In this document: piece after piece, positions 20,150 through 31,109 of the stretch | Layout: each line of letters opens with the position of its first letter | How positions within the stretch are numbered: the stretch's first letter is position 1 | Origin: Mantis religiosa | Lineage: Eukaryota; Arthropoda; Insecta; Mantodea; Mantidae | DNA: 64,000 bases | Assembly: GCA_030765055.1 (NCBI GenBank) | Contig: CM060950.1 | Coordinates: 22,322,876 to 22,386,875 of the forward strand | Direction: 5' to 3' | The notes under the pieces: model-generated | What the model was told of the DNA's origin: nothing | What the model saw: only the letters and a program-made list of their open reading frames with translations | Databases searched by the model: none | Translations under genes and position numbers: made by a program

Positions 20150-21075
20150 CGAGGGTGAGCTAATAAATAAGCCGCAAAGCTGGATAGAGACAATAATAAA
20201 GTAACTACATGAAATTTTCGAAATAATCAACCTGTTCATTGAGACACTTATCCTATCTCTTTCCAAGTCCTTGAACGCCAGCGGCAAAGAAGTATTTGGT
20301 TGCTCTCGCAACCAACGAGTGATCTCTCGGATTACGGCATCATCAATTTCGAAGCGTCGGCTACACAGGACTTTTTAGAAGCCCAAACAAAGGAAAATAT
20401 TGGCAGCTAATTCGAGACTATAAGGTAGATGTTCCAATTGTTTGCTATGAAATATTCGTAACAGCTCCTGCGTTAATACTGCTGAGTGGAGGCGGACATT
20501 GTCATTCAGGAGAATCACTCCCTTTTACAGGAGTCCACTTCGCTAGAGGCGAATGGCCTGTCAGAGTTACCGCAGAGTGATGCAATATACCGTGGCATTC
20601 ACAGCCTCACAGTGAGGCTGGAATTTCTGCAGAATGACACCTTGCATGTACCAAAACATGGTGGCCATAACCTTGCAGACTGATGGAACCGCCTTGAAGT
20701 TTTTTGTTGTTGGTGATGTGGAATGTTTCCATTCAATGGAAGGTCTATTTGATTCTGGTTGAAAGTGGTGAAACCAAATCATCCCAATCTCGAATGCTCT
20801 GCTTTCCCTTGTTAAACTGTTGGATCCAATTGAATACCGCTCTGCTGGAGAAACGCTGGTCACCGTACACGGGACTCATTTCGTGATGCAGCTCTTTTGT
20901 GTACAGTCCTTTGGCCCACAAACAACACACAAGCGCACGCTCTTCTGCACTGACATACCCACTATCTTGCACTGACTGCATGCCGGAGAGATATGACCCA
21001 ACCTCTACGACATGCATAGATATGCTGCTAGCTGCTGACACATTATGTACAAAAGGATGTTGCAATTGGCAGTAG
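20150..21075 (-). mobile_element. mariner remnant, third type
   Basis: The left end 'cgagggtgagctaataaata' next to TA looks like a mariner terminal repeat; no matching right end was found. On minus, an N-terminal helix-turn-helix is read from 21065 (SAEERALVCCLWAKGLYTKE, VFNWIQQFNKGKQ). It joins directly to WFHHFQPESNRPSIEWKHST and KVMATMFWYMQGVILQKFQP. LLNDNVRLHSAV (second Asp kept), LPYSLELAAN where D-L-A-P is expected, and the C-terminal REITRWLREQPN follow. The first catalytic Asp is lost (EIGMIW). Internal deletion plus mutations make it inactive. Confidence 0.8.
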
Positions 21076-22040
21076 AACAGGTATATTATATCACCGATAC
21101 GTCTTTACTGGTTTGTGGGTGATATATCGAAAGTGTAGAATACAGTTGAAACTGATTCACCTAACAGAATATATTTGCATACTTGCTATTCTATACGTCA
21201 TTGGCATAATTGTAATGCCCAAATTAATTACTGGACAGCAAAGACAGTAACATTTCTTCGTCATATTGCAATAAATGGGGAATGACACAACTGAGATGAA
21301 AACCATTGCGTGAACCTTAAAGATTCGAGTTGATTACAGAAGTAAAATACGGAGTGCACAATACGTTAATAGTATGTTATAGAAGATGAGGTGAAAACTA
21401 CTTCTATTGCAATAATATCTAAGTATGGATTAGAGAGAAAGATCACTGTTGCAGTTGTGGAATATCAGTACATTAATGGTCCAGAATGAAGAGCCAATTG
21501 CTGCAGGAACGAAAGCTTACTAAAAAAAAATTCGCTTGATGTTTTTTCACGAAAGTCTACGTGTTTGAGCGAAAATTTAGATTGAGATGTTAGGCTAAAC
21601 CGTGTTCTTTAGATAAACATGTATACGCCGTAAGACAGTGTGAGTACCAGTACAAAGTGGTGGAAAAAAGGATAGTATATGAGAATGATTCATTGTGTAC
21701 AAATCAGCTGAGGCAGGCGACAGTAGTGCTTTGAGTGTTCGACAGTGAAGTGACACAACGTATTATGAAACTCTGTATCTACAGGAAATCATTTAGGTAT
21801 ACAGCTTTTGGCATTCCATCAACTAGCGAAAAGCAGTTCACAGCGGGAAGAGATGAGCCTTAGAGGTCCTGTAAGACAAGTCATCTAGGAGACGATGACT
21901 CCGAAATAAAACTCCGGGACGGCGATACTGTTAGTTCAAAGTCAATCGTCTAAGGGATGGAAACCCTAAAAGACAACCCTGGCCCTCCAGGTTGAAGGTT
22001 GTGTGAGGGGTTGGTAGACCCTTCACGTAAAAAGAATCTT
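21076..22040. other. no confident feature
   Basis: No open frame of interest. The part from about 21880 to 22040 ('aaccctggccctccaggttg') may belong to the 3' region of the LINE fragment that follows. Confidence 0.35.
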
Positions 22041-22074
22041 ACTTAAACTCTTCGCAAAGGAAAGCAGCCGGACT

Positions 22075-22262
22075 GTCTACGTAGTCGATGAAGAGAGGAA
22101 CTAGGCATATATAAATTAGAGGACACAATAGAAGAAAATATACACAACTGGAAAGAACATATGAATAGAATGGACGAAGAAAGAATGCCGGTTTTAATAA
22201 GAAGATACAATACTCGTTGAATAAGTGATGTAGGACGCCCTAGAATTTTCACTCGCTATATG
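22075..22262 (+). pseudogene. LINE ORF2 C-terminal fragment
   Basis: Read on plus: ELGIYKLEDTIEENIHNWK, then EHMNRMDEERMPVLIRRYNT, a stop, then ISDVGRPRIF. 'NWxEHxxRM...RxP......Y.P.G....GRPR' is the common end of many insect non-LTR ORF2 proteins. Only this tail is left. Confidence 0.55.
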
Positions 22263-22837
22263 ACGTAACTTACGTGCTACATTCAGTGCTACAGTACTTC
22301 GAAATGAATGAACTGTTTACAATTCAAACTATGTAAGTTGTAAATTGTGAAATTGGTAAAATATATGAAACAGATTCCCTTCATTAGCTGGTAGCAGATA
22401 TAAACACAGAAACAAAAGTACAAACGCGTGCAGTTATTAGACTCCCTCATTTTTTTACTTTGCTTCAGTTTAACATTCAAAATAATAGTTATTTACCGCC
22501 GTAACCTATTTCAATTTGTCGTAATTTTTTCCTTGCTATAATATGAAGCATATTCAAAGACATTTCTCTCTTACTAATAGATGGGGGAGTTTTCTTTTAC
22601 TTATAGCTATATGGTGGTAGCTCTGAATTAAGAGCAGCCATTTCGTTCATTCCTGTTTATCCAACTGTTTGGTGATATTGCTTTCATTTGGTGACTGTAG
22701 TAACTGAAGATTGTTAATATTTGCCTTTATTGTGTTTTATGGCTAAAATATCCTCAGTATTTATTATTAATTGACCTCAAGCCAGGTAACATCGTGTATC
22801 TCATCCTTAGCATTCACATTGATTCAAAAGTGAGGCT
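22263..22837. other. no recognisable feature
   Basis: AT-rich sequence upstream of the Tc1 pseudogene. The expected left Tc1 terminal repeat is not found here. Confidence 0.4.
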
Positions 22838-24049
22838 ATGGGTACAACTGCTGATTTATCCCCAAGGAAAGTAACTGTAAGTGAAAGTCTTTTGAAGGAA
22901 ACTCTTTATTCACAACTTGAAATAGCTAAGAAATTGTGTATTTCCAAAAATATGTTAGTCGCATTAATCAAGCTTTAACATTCGGTGAGACGCTGACCTC
23001 ACAAAGGGGTGGAAAATGCGGGAGGAAAGGAAAGCTATCACAAAGGATGCAAAGAAAACTTGTGCAAGTGGGAAAACAAAATATAAGAGCAACCAGCATT
23101 GACCTCAGTAATCAACTAAAGCAGTACGGTATAGAAATATCAGCCTCAGTAGTTCGCAGAAGATTATGTGAAACAGGTTTAGCAGCACGCAGGCCTCGTA
23201 AAACGGCTAAACTGACACCTGCAATGGCCAAAAAAAAAAAAAAACCATTTAGAATGGGTCAAAGAGATGCAGAAACATCCAGTGGAATTTTGGAGAAAGG
23301 TAAACTGTATGAAACTTGTATATAGCATAAAATTAAAATATGTACATGTAAATTTTATGGAAATGAAATAAACAGCCTAAACTTTGTTTGCCTAATTGCT
23401 GGTTTTGTTATCCTATCTTTAAACAATTTTAAAACTGTTTAATATTAATAGAGGTTTTTATTGTTTCGGGTAATTTTCTCAGATGAATCCATGTTTGAAG
23501 TATGTGAAGAGAGCAGCAAATATGTGAGAAGGACAGATAAAGAAGCATTTTCCCCCCAGTGTGTCGATCAAAGAGTAAAACACCCAACATCAAAAATGGT
23601 CTGGAGCTGTATGTTTGTCCATGGACCTGGAAGATTATACATAGTTGTGGGATCTATGGAGCAGAAACAGTATAAAAGTGTATTAGAAACAAGACTATTT
23701 CCGCAAAGTAAAGAATGGTTCCCAATTGGTGATTTTGTGTTCATGCATGAGAGTGCTCCCTGCCATAGAGCAAATTCTGTAACCCAGTTCCTCAAAGAAA
23801 ACAATGTAAAAAGTACTACCATGGCCGGGGAATAGCCCTTATTTAAATCAAATAGATAATCTGTGGGGTATTGTTAAACAGAGATTGAAAAAATGGAAAA
23901 TAACAACAAATGTTCAGCTTCTTGCGGGCGTGATAAGCATTTGGCACAGAGATGAAGAAATAAAGGAAAATTTCTCCACCTTGGTAGAGAGCATGCCTAA
24001 ACGCATCAAAATGGTAATAAAGGCTAAAGGAATGCATACAAAATACTAA
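22838..24049 (+). pseudogene. Tc1 transposase (DD34E type), inactivated
   Basis: The start at 22838 reads MGTTADLSPRKVTVSES and includes EIAKKLCISKN. After a frameshift it continues VSRINQALTFGETLTSQRGG, KCGRKGKLSQRMQRKL, IRATSIDLSNQLKQYGIEIS and RRRLCETGLAARRPRKTAKL, the two Tc1 helix-turn-helix units with the GRKxKL linker. The catalytic part has VIFSDESMFEV (Asp 1 kept), FMHESAPCHRA where D-N/S-A-P is expected (Asp to Glu), and after another shift WPGNSPYLNQIDNLWGIVKQ with Asp in place of the final Glu. The end is MVIKAKGMHTKY. Two catalytic replacements and frame breaks make it dead. Confidence 0.87.
23300..23469 (+). other. 170-bp intron-like interruption in the Tc1 pseudogene
   Basis: Tc1 coding sequence is contiguous only if 23300-23469 is removed: 'tttTGGAGAAAG' joins 'GTAATTTTCTCAGATGAA', giving F-W-R-K-V-I-F-S-D-E. 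The block starts GTAAAC like a splice donor. It ends 'ttttattgtttcgg', a pyrimidine tract with CGG where a CAG acceptor would be expected. GGTAA is repeated at 23299-23303 and 23469-23473, so a small insertion with a 5-bp duplication is an equal alternative. Confidence 0.6.
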
Positions 24050-24157
24050 GAGTTGAAAAAAAATATTTTGTAATATTATTTCTGTTAAATAAATAGAAAA
24101 TAAGCGGTATATGTTAAAAATGTCACCATTGAGTCTAATAATTTGCGCACGTCTGTA

Positions 24158-25305
24158 TATGGTATTCCAAAAATTTAATGATAGAATAAATATTACAGAA
24201 ATTAAAAATGTTAAAAGGCTGTCCAGATTTGGCGTGAGATTGCAGAGCCTGAATGGTACTTTGTTAAGTGCTTTATTAGGTCTCAACACCTACTGCTTAC
24301 ATTAGAGTGACGCTTGTGACGTTATTTATTTTCCTACTCATCAGAATTACCTATAGCGTGCCAACAGCGTCTTGTCAGTGGCATCACTGAATAACCGTGT
24401 TGCCAAATACGTGCCAATTTACAGACTTTAACCTCGCGAGAACTATGAATTTTAAGGGGGGAAACACAGATATAGTTTTAACCGCCTTAGCAAACATATA
24501 TTTCTCGATCAATTTGCTGCAAACGATACCTTTCACCATATAGAGCAGAAAGAAAATTTAGAAATACCCAAGTGAAGCAGTGGAGACTGTTATTTATGTA
24601 TCTGAGCGTCAAATCAGCTGGGAAAGCACATAGACATCGCAAAACATAATTACATACTAATGATTAGAGAATCATTAAAGTTTGTAACGAAATTGCGCAA
24701 GAGGTTAGAAGAAAGGGAATGGGGTACGTATCGTTATGTGAGAGGGACATGGGCTGTAGAGAGAACAAGATAATTCAGAGATATCTGCTTTATACTGACA
24801 GGCAAAACTCCCATTTACGTACATTGTGCGATTAACTTACAGTGTCAAATGGAGCGGGTTGGAGGAAGGAAGTCTGTCCAGATGACTGTGGACGAAAACA
24901 AGGAAGCAGTTTAGCGTGACTAAAGATAAACGCCTGAAATGCCAACAGATTAATTAATAGCCCTGGGAAGAGAGCTTAGGAAGGCGAAACGGAGCCATAT
25001 TCTGGCAGAATGCACAGAAATAGAATTACTGCAAAAGCAGTAACTGCTTCCACATTATCTGGATTTCAGTACAGAAACGCATGCAATGTCAGTCATATAC
25101 TAGGACCATATTTACGCAATACCTACATATGTAACAGATATACAGGTTAACTGATTCACAGAATGGAGGAAGGGAATGGGACATAAGAGCGAGGTTTCTT
25201 TTGGGTCAGAGCAATGTAAATATTTAAAGCTACATAAAGAATTATTTGATTTTAATTCACGCTTAATCTTTTCGGTATTATTTTCTTCGCGTAATGTTAG
25301 TAGGT
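24158..25305. other. no recognisable feature
   Basis: No credible frame, repeat end or RNA gene was recognised. Confidence 0.4.
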
Positions 25306-25636
25306 ACTGCGCCGTGGCGTAGCGAGCTAAGGCATCATGCCTTGGTTCCCTGCCACGGGATACGGCCAGGGTTCAATCTCACCCCTGGGGATGCGGATTT
25401 TAAGTCCCAGGTATAGGTCTGGTGCCCACTGAGCATCGTGACGAAAGGTAGGCGGCCCTGGTCATGAAAGCGAACTTTCCTGCTGGGGGTGTCGAGGTGC
25501 TAACTACATCTCCTCCCCGTATCAGTTCGATGATCGCCCACTTCCACCTTGCGTATGTGAGCGTGAGGCCGGCAGTCGGATTGGCGAGCCCTGGTCCAAT
25601 ATGGACTGTAGTGCCACGGGTTATGTTAATAGAAGT
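25306..25636 (+). repeat. tRNA-derived SINE, family 1
   Basis: Begins 'ctgcgccgtggcgtagcgag', has B-box-like 'gggttcaatctc', and ends near 'ccacgggttatgttaatag'. It is very similar to the copy at 26250-26588, including 'gatgatcgc' and 'gtgaggccggcag'. Confidence 0.87.
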
Positions 25637-26249
25637 AACGCTATTGTGATATTGAAATTGTATTCTCTTACATTTTAAAGAGTTAAAAAATGAAGCAATG
25701 TCTTTCTACTTAAGAACAGTATAGTTATTGGAAAGTTCAAACAAATAATAAGAAATATTCCCCAAATAGTATTAAGAGCTCTGACAAGATCTGTAGTTCT
25801 TTAGTGTCTTATAGTTTACTATTTATGCAGCTATCCTACCTCCACAAACTAATCTAATTTTGCCATTTCATATAAAAATCTCTAAGCAATTTATCCAAAT
25901 ACATTGTGTTTAAAATTTTTGCATGACAAACATAATGTACATCTTCAATTTTCTGGGAACAGCTAGATAAACCATCTCATTCTGTATGAATACTCTGAGG
26001 GTCAATTTGAGACCTCTTTTGCCTCACATTGAAGCAGTCAATTTTATTAAAAGATATACCGCAAAATCAGCAGGCGTTAGGTCAGCGGTATTTGAAAAAT
26101 TCAACTTTTGCTTCAGTTCAACACCACAGACATAGCAGCGAGCTTGAAAGACCAACACTCAACCCCTTTGTAGACCTGAAGTACAGGCATACTGTATCTG
26201 CTTAGGTAGACAAACTTTATCTTAAGATAAATGTCCTATTAAATAACTA

Positions 26250-26588
26250 GGTCCTGCGCCATGGTGTAGCGGGCTAAGGTATCATGTCTTGGTTCCCTGC
26301 CACGGGATGCGGCCAGGGTTCGATCTCACCCCTGGGTATGCGGATTTTAAGTCCCAGGTATAGGTCCGGTGCCCACTCAGCATCGTGACGAAAGGTAGGC
26401 GGCCCTGGTCATGAAAACGAACTTTCCTGCTTGGGGTGTCGAGGTGCTAACCACATCTCCTCCCCGTATCGGTTCGATGATCGCTCACTTCTACCTTGCC
26501 TATGTGAGCGTGAGGCCGGCAGTTGAATTGGCGAGCCCTGGTCCGATATGGACTGTAGTGCCACGGGTTATGCTAGTAGAAGTAACCT
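26250..26588 (+). repeat. tRNA-derived SINE, family 1
   Basis: Begins 'gtcctgcgccatggtgtagc', B box 'gggttcgatctc', ends 'ccacgggttatgctagtag'. It lies about 600 bp after the previous copy in the same orientation; the two differ by scattered substitutions. Confidence 0.87.
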
Positions 26589-26839
26589 TATGTATCCTAT
26601 TTGTATACTCTTACTGTAAAATTCCAAAGATGGGAAAAGCATGTATAGCTCATAGATTGTTGTATTTTGCAAATAAAATTAACTGCTTGTCAATATTAGT
26701 ACTATTACCGCCATTGCTATTATTACTGACGATAACGTTAGTTAATAATAACAGAAATTACTAATCTTTGGAAAAGGAAATCGTCTAGGAAATCGAAGCA
26801 GTAATAAAATATAAGTAACTTTCAAGAGAGAAATTTATT

Positions 26840-27340
26840 ACTGTAATTGCATTAGATTTGAAAAATTGGTTTAATAGCACATGTAGGACAATAGTTAATG
26901 AGCTGCAAAGAAGGAAGATCTCATTTTATTTAGTAAACATAATAAGGCAGTATTTCCACGAAAGACGTATACAAATAGTTAAAAGAAAGCAAGTACAGGT
27001 AATTGCTGGAGTTCCTCAAAGTTCAGTGTTGGGACCTACATTATGCAATATTCTTAGTTATATGCTGGAATATTACGGACTGACCTACCGACAGAAGCAT
27101 GTATGGCAGAATTTTGCTGGGATTTGGAGCTGTGGACGAAGTGGGGTTAATGTTTAGAATAAACGAAATCTTCAGGCGTAAGACAAGCTGATGAAGAGCA
27201 ACCACTAACTTTAACAGTGAGAAAAGAGGAAATTGTCATTTTGAAAAAGCCGGAAAACGTGCAAGATGTATAATTTATAATTCGCAATAATGTGGTTGTA
27301 TCTGAAAAAATGACAAAATTAAAAGTGAGTTTTATTAATG
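26840..27340 (+). pseudogene. non-LTR reverse transcriptase fragment
   Basis: Plus-strand reading: VIALDLKNWFNSTCRTIVNE, VNIIRQYFHERRI, then VIAGVPQSSVLGPTLCNILS, the RT block with GVPQGSVLGP where the second Gly is Ser. After frame breaks, further RT-like sequence continues toward 27340 without an intact FADD block. It is a short, decayed internal piece of a LINE ORF2, possibly R1- or Jockey-like. Confidence 0.7.
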
Positions 27341-27587
27341 GATGGTCCTTATGGATGCCGTATACACGGCCAGTGTGAAGGAACGGTTAAACTCCAGCGG
27401 TTCAGAAGGCCGTACCTTCCACTTAAAGGAAATACAGAAATTCATTCTTTCGTTCATTCATTCATTCATTATGAACACTGGGGCTCAAGTACTTAAAATA
27501 GTAAGTCGCCACAAACGGTATATCTCGAGTGCGAAAGCCCCTGAAAATATATGAGTCAATTGGAGAATGTCATGTCATGACGGCATG

Positions 27588-27662
27588 CTAGCCATGGTAG
27601 CTCAATGGGTAGGAGCGACTGGACGGAAACCAGGAGATCCATGGTTCAAATCCCGGCTGTGA
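27588..27662 (+). repeat. tRNA-like sequence, probably a decayed SINE head
   Basis: 'gccatggtagctcaatgggt' has a D-arm that can pair (gctc/gagc), and 'ggttcaaatcccgg' resembles a B box. The acceptor arms pair only partly (gccatgg with ctgtgac). The loop that would hold the anticodon has C at the invariant T33 position, and the T-stem pairs poorly. A functional tRNA is unlikely; a single-copy SINE head or tRNA pseudogene is more likely. Confidence 0.5.
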
Positions 27663-27669
27663 CATTTAA

Positions 27670-28560
27670 TTTTTAGGCTTGACTATCCAAAAACTTAGCC
27701 TATATAGGGCTAGTATGAAGGAACTATTAATCTCCATCAATTATCTTTTCAGTTTAGATGACTTCCAGCATAATTATTTCGGAAGGGGCCATTTCGATAC
27801 ATTTTCAGTATTTATCAAATCAAAATTCTATGACTAAAATTTTGAAATCCTACACTAATAGCTCTTGCTTCTTAAGATTTATACCACAGCTGTAACATAG
27901 TGCAACTATGATGCAGTAAAAACTTCATCAATTTGTCTTTGATAGTTTGGAAATTATGGTCAAATTTATTTTTTTTACGTCCCTAGAAAGGTCCCTTGCG
28001 ATAAATGAGCTTAAATGTTGGTCTAATATTTTAATAACATGTTCGCAATACATCCACTTTTTGGAATTGCCTTAGGTTTCTGTGTCTCTAACTTTAGGTG
28101 CCAGAAATTTTTCAAGCTATGATGCTAAAGCTTTGCCCAAAAAGTTTATTCTTTTGAAATAAAGAAAGTGTGCTTAAATGACTCTTACAGTTAAACACAG
28201 GGAAATTTATATTAATTGTATCTCCGTGAATGATGTGGCAAGTTTCGTTTGTGTAACACCAAAACTGCCACGCAAGGAGCATTTTAGATGAAGGACATTG
28301 CTGAAAATTTGAATAGTGAGAAAACAAGGATACAGAATTAGAATTCATATTTAACACTAGAATTCGCGTAACTTTCACACTCGATTAGAGCATTTAAAAA
28401 TAGCTTGCGGGAGCGTTCTAAGCATTCTTTGATTCAGGAATAATTATACTATTTTACAGACTAAAATAGGAACAAAATGAGTTATCTACATTGTTGTTGT
28501 ACGCTGTTGTATACAGACATATTTTTTGTGTGAATTTAATAATCTAAAGCGTAAGTCATA
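27670..28560. other. no recognisable feature
   Basis: AT-rich sequence. Nothing coding or repetitive was recognised. Confidence 0.4.
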
Positions 28561-28564
28561 TTGG

Positions 28565-28745
28565 ACGATGAATGAAATGGGCGAATTTAGGCTCAAACCA
28601 GCCCAGAGTACATAGTGCTTAGAGTTACCTGTCAGGATAAGGAAAACCCCGGAAAAATGTTATTAAGATAACTTACCCTGGAAGAAATTCGAATCCGAGA
28701 TCTTTTGAATGTAAGATGATATGCTACCTGCACACCACAGATGTG
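28565..28745 (-). repeat. tRNA-derived SINE, family 2, diverged
   Basis: Complement of the family-2 body: 'gacgatgaatgaaatggg' (tail side), 'ggataaggaaaaccccgg', then the tRNA-like head with 'attcgaatccgagatc'. More diverged than the copy at 34387. Confidence 0.75.
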
Positions 28746-29162
28746 GGCACAATACCATGGTGGTATTACTCCGGTGATAGTATTACACGGAAAGGAAGTT
28801 TCATTGAACTTCTTGTAACTAATCATACTGCTACACTTACTTAAATACATAGTGGGGGAAGATGGGTATGTACGGATAATTTCTCAGCTACAATCTAAAA
28901 AGTTAGTTTATTCTATAGAAAATAAACACTCTGTAACGTAAATGAAAAACATTCTGAGGCCTTTTCGGTAGTTCACACTGTTGCCTACTATCACGGAGCA
29001 CACATGCTAGCTCAATGCTGTGCACTGCATCTTATCGTTCGGAGCAGAACAAAGTTCGCACACACCGCTGCCATGCATTCGATTGGAATTACCCCGTTGC
29101 ATTCTGTAATTGTTTTAACGCACGAAGGGATATCTGCTTACGTGAAAGACGTAATTGGGCAA

Positions 29163-29163
29163 C

Positions 29164-29209
<46 letters not shown>

Positions 29210-29850
29210 TAATTTACGTCCTCCAATGTTAAGTAATATCGGACGATAAATGAATTGGGTGCAATGATGCTCAAATGTGTACGGGGTCTGTGGAGCTTTG
29301 AGTTACCTGATATTTGTAGCGGATTATTGTGGATGAAGGTGGTGATGATGGATTTCTCACCTTTGGTGAAGTTCTAGCGCAATTACTGAAGTTCTCCACG
29401 GCTGCTCTCGAGCGATGATCTCTGCACCCAGGGTCGAGGTATCACTTGCATAGTGAAACTGATGTACGTATATCCTCTACGAATGTTCCTTGCAGAAGAA
29501 TTTTATGTTATACTTCTGCTCATTTGTTTAGCTTAGCAAGAATGTAGTCTCTGCTAGTCGTTTGTTTTAAAGAAACCTAATGCAAGCAGTGGTAGTTTAT
29601 AGGTAAGAGCTCCTTATGTAGCCTGTCAGGTGACTTTTTTACTCAATGGATGTCTTGAATGTTGCATCCAACCATCACGCCGAAACACACGCTAGCAGAT
29701 GCCACAAGAACAACATAAAATATCTGCTACACATTCTTCTTTCAGGATGAGGGAAAACCCCCGATAAAACCTTATCCCGACCGAGATTCGAACTCGGGAC
29801 CTCTTGAACATGAAGCAGACATGCTACCATCTACGCTACCGAGGTGGGCG
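29163..29850 (-). repeat. tRNA-derived SINE, family 2, split by a 417-bp insertion
   Basis: The poly-T at 29165-29208 is the complement of a long A tail. The family-2 tail follows ('acgtcctccaatgttaag') up to about 29314. The head half resumes at about 29740 ('aggatgagggaaaacccc', 'attcgaactcgggacctc', 'acgctaccgaggtgggc'). Together the halves give one complete SINE in minus orientation. Confidence 0.85.
29315..29731. mobile_element. 417-bp insertion inside a SINE, TGTAGC...GCTACA ends
   Basis: The block starts TGTAGCGGAT and ends ATCTGCTACA, an inverted repeat of 10 bp with one mismatch. It is flanked by TATT and CATT, a possible 4-bp duplication. TG...CA ends suggest a solo LTR; the inverted ends would also fit a small TIR element. 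It has no coding capacity. Confidence 0.55.
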
Positions 29851-30671
29851 GCCACCTGGTATGTAATATATATAAACATTCGACAGAATATTTTTAAAGT
29901 TAACAGCAGACATAGATTCTAAAGATCCCGAAGTTGGGAGTACGAAGTATGGCTACCACGAATCCAAATACTCCATTTCTTGAGAAGCTGCGATAATAAC
30001 TCAATATCTGCTACAAGCAGACGTGCTTTCTCGAAAACATTTTTTAGTTTGTTCATTGTGTCAACAGTAGAAAATTGTTCTTTAATGCTCTCTATAACTC
30101 GATCAACACATCATGCAGCTTAGGTCACGCACAGCATCTCTTGAGATCCACATCTTCAGATTACTTGCTGGATTTACTATATAAGAATCGCAATCGCTGA
30201 TCACCAAAAAGGTTTCTCTTAAATAACTGAAAGAAACAATTAAATGATTTACAGTTCATTGCGTGTAAATAATTGAAAGTTAATGTTATTAATGACTAAC
30301 ACTGTTTCTGATGTAGAAAAGGGGTTTTATATTACGGTTCCTTGAATAACTTTGCTCTGTTCAATTTCTTGTTGCTAAAACATACTCAAAATAGGGCCAC
30401 AAAATAAACTTCTAAAATGAAGACACTGTGAAAATAAAACTTACTTCCCTTTTATTTTGTAAGTCTGTCTAGACTTTGGAGTGAAGTAGACACGTCGCCA
30501 TCTGTTTCTACTGAGAAGCTACCCACAAATCTATTTCAAGTATACTTCCCTGAAATATCGGTTAATTCTTTTCGAAATATAATTGTCACAAAAACGAACA
30601 TTATTTTTTTTAATTTAAAGTTAACTTAAATAATATTAATTGTACATCATTCTTTAGCTACAGTAATATAT
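29851..30671. other. no recognisable feature
   Basis: AT-rich spacer between the SINE and the solo LTR. Nothing to annotate. Confidence 0.4.
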
Positions 30672-31054
30672 TGTGACTTAGTGGGTTCGTGAAATTAAAA
30701 GTCCAGGTTACAAACCCCAAAAATTGCACTTTATTTCCGTAGAAACACACTTCGTACACAGCAGTCCAGAATTGCATCACATTGCAAGGTCATCGACACA
30801 GCTCACCAGGTGTTCACGCACGCGAGTTCAATTAACGACTCACTGACTGTAGCGGGTGGGCTGCCTTTTTATAGATTACTCACATTCCAGAAATTTCTCA
30901 AACAATCGAGACGCGGTTAGAACAAAGAACTAGAACTCTCGAGAAACCCGTCTCTTTCCCCCCGCCGTTTCGGCGAGGTTTCATCTACGCACTGCACGTT
31001 TGTCTCTTTGAACTAGTCACCGGCGCCGCCTCGATCAACAATGGGATCGCGACA
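30672..31054 (-). repeat. solo LTR, same family as 1590-2084
   Basis: A 383-bp segment has TGT...ACA ends and perfect ATAT on both sides (30668-30671 and 31055-31058). On minus it has 'tataaaaaggcagccc' (TATA), 'gaaataaagtgcaa' (poly-A signal) and the 3' end 'ttcacgaacccactaagtca' plus ca. That end is almost the same as in the LTR at 1590-2084; the middle parts differ, so these are subfamilies. Confidence 0.8.
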
Positions 31055-31109
31055 ATATAGGACCATATAGTGTATTTTGTGTATGCAGAATACGTGTGTT
31101 GAAGTTGAC

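Larger units (their letters stand above)
22838..24155 (+). mobile_element. Tc1-like transposon, 5' terminal repeat missing
   Basis: The right end reads 'ctaataatttgcgcacgtct' then g, followed by TA (24156-24157); its complement 'cagacgtgcgcaaattatta' is a typical Tc1 terminal repeat. The left counterpart is absent upstream of the transposase start. The element contains the transposase pseudogene and a 170-bp interruption. Confidence 0.78.

Noticed and set aside
27588..27662. Functional tRNA gene with GGA anticodon
   Set aside because: Acceptor and T stems pair poorly, position 33 is not T, and a Ser tRNA would need a long variable arm.
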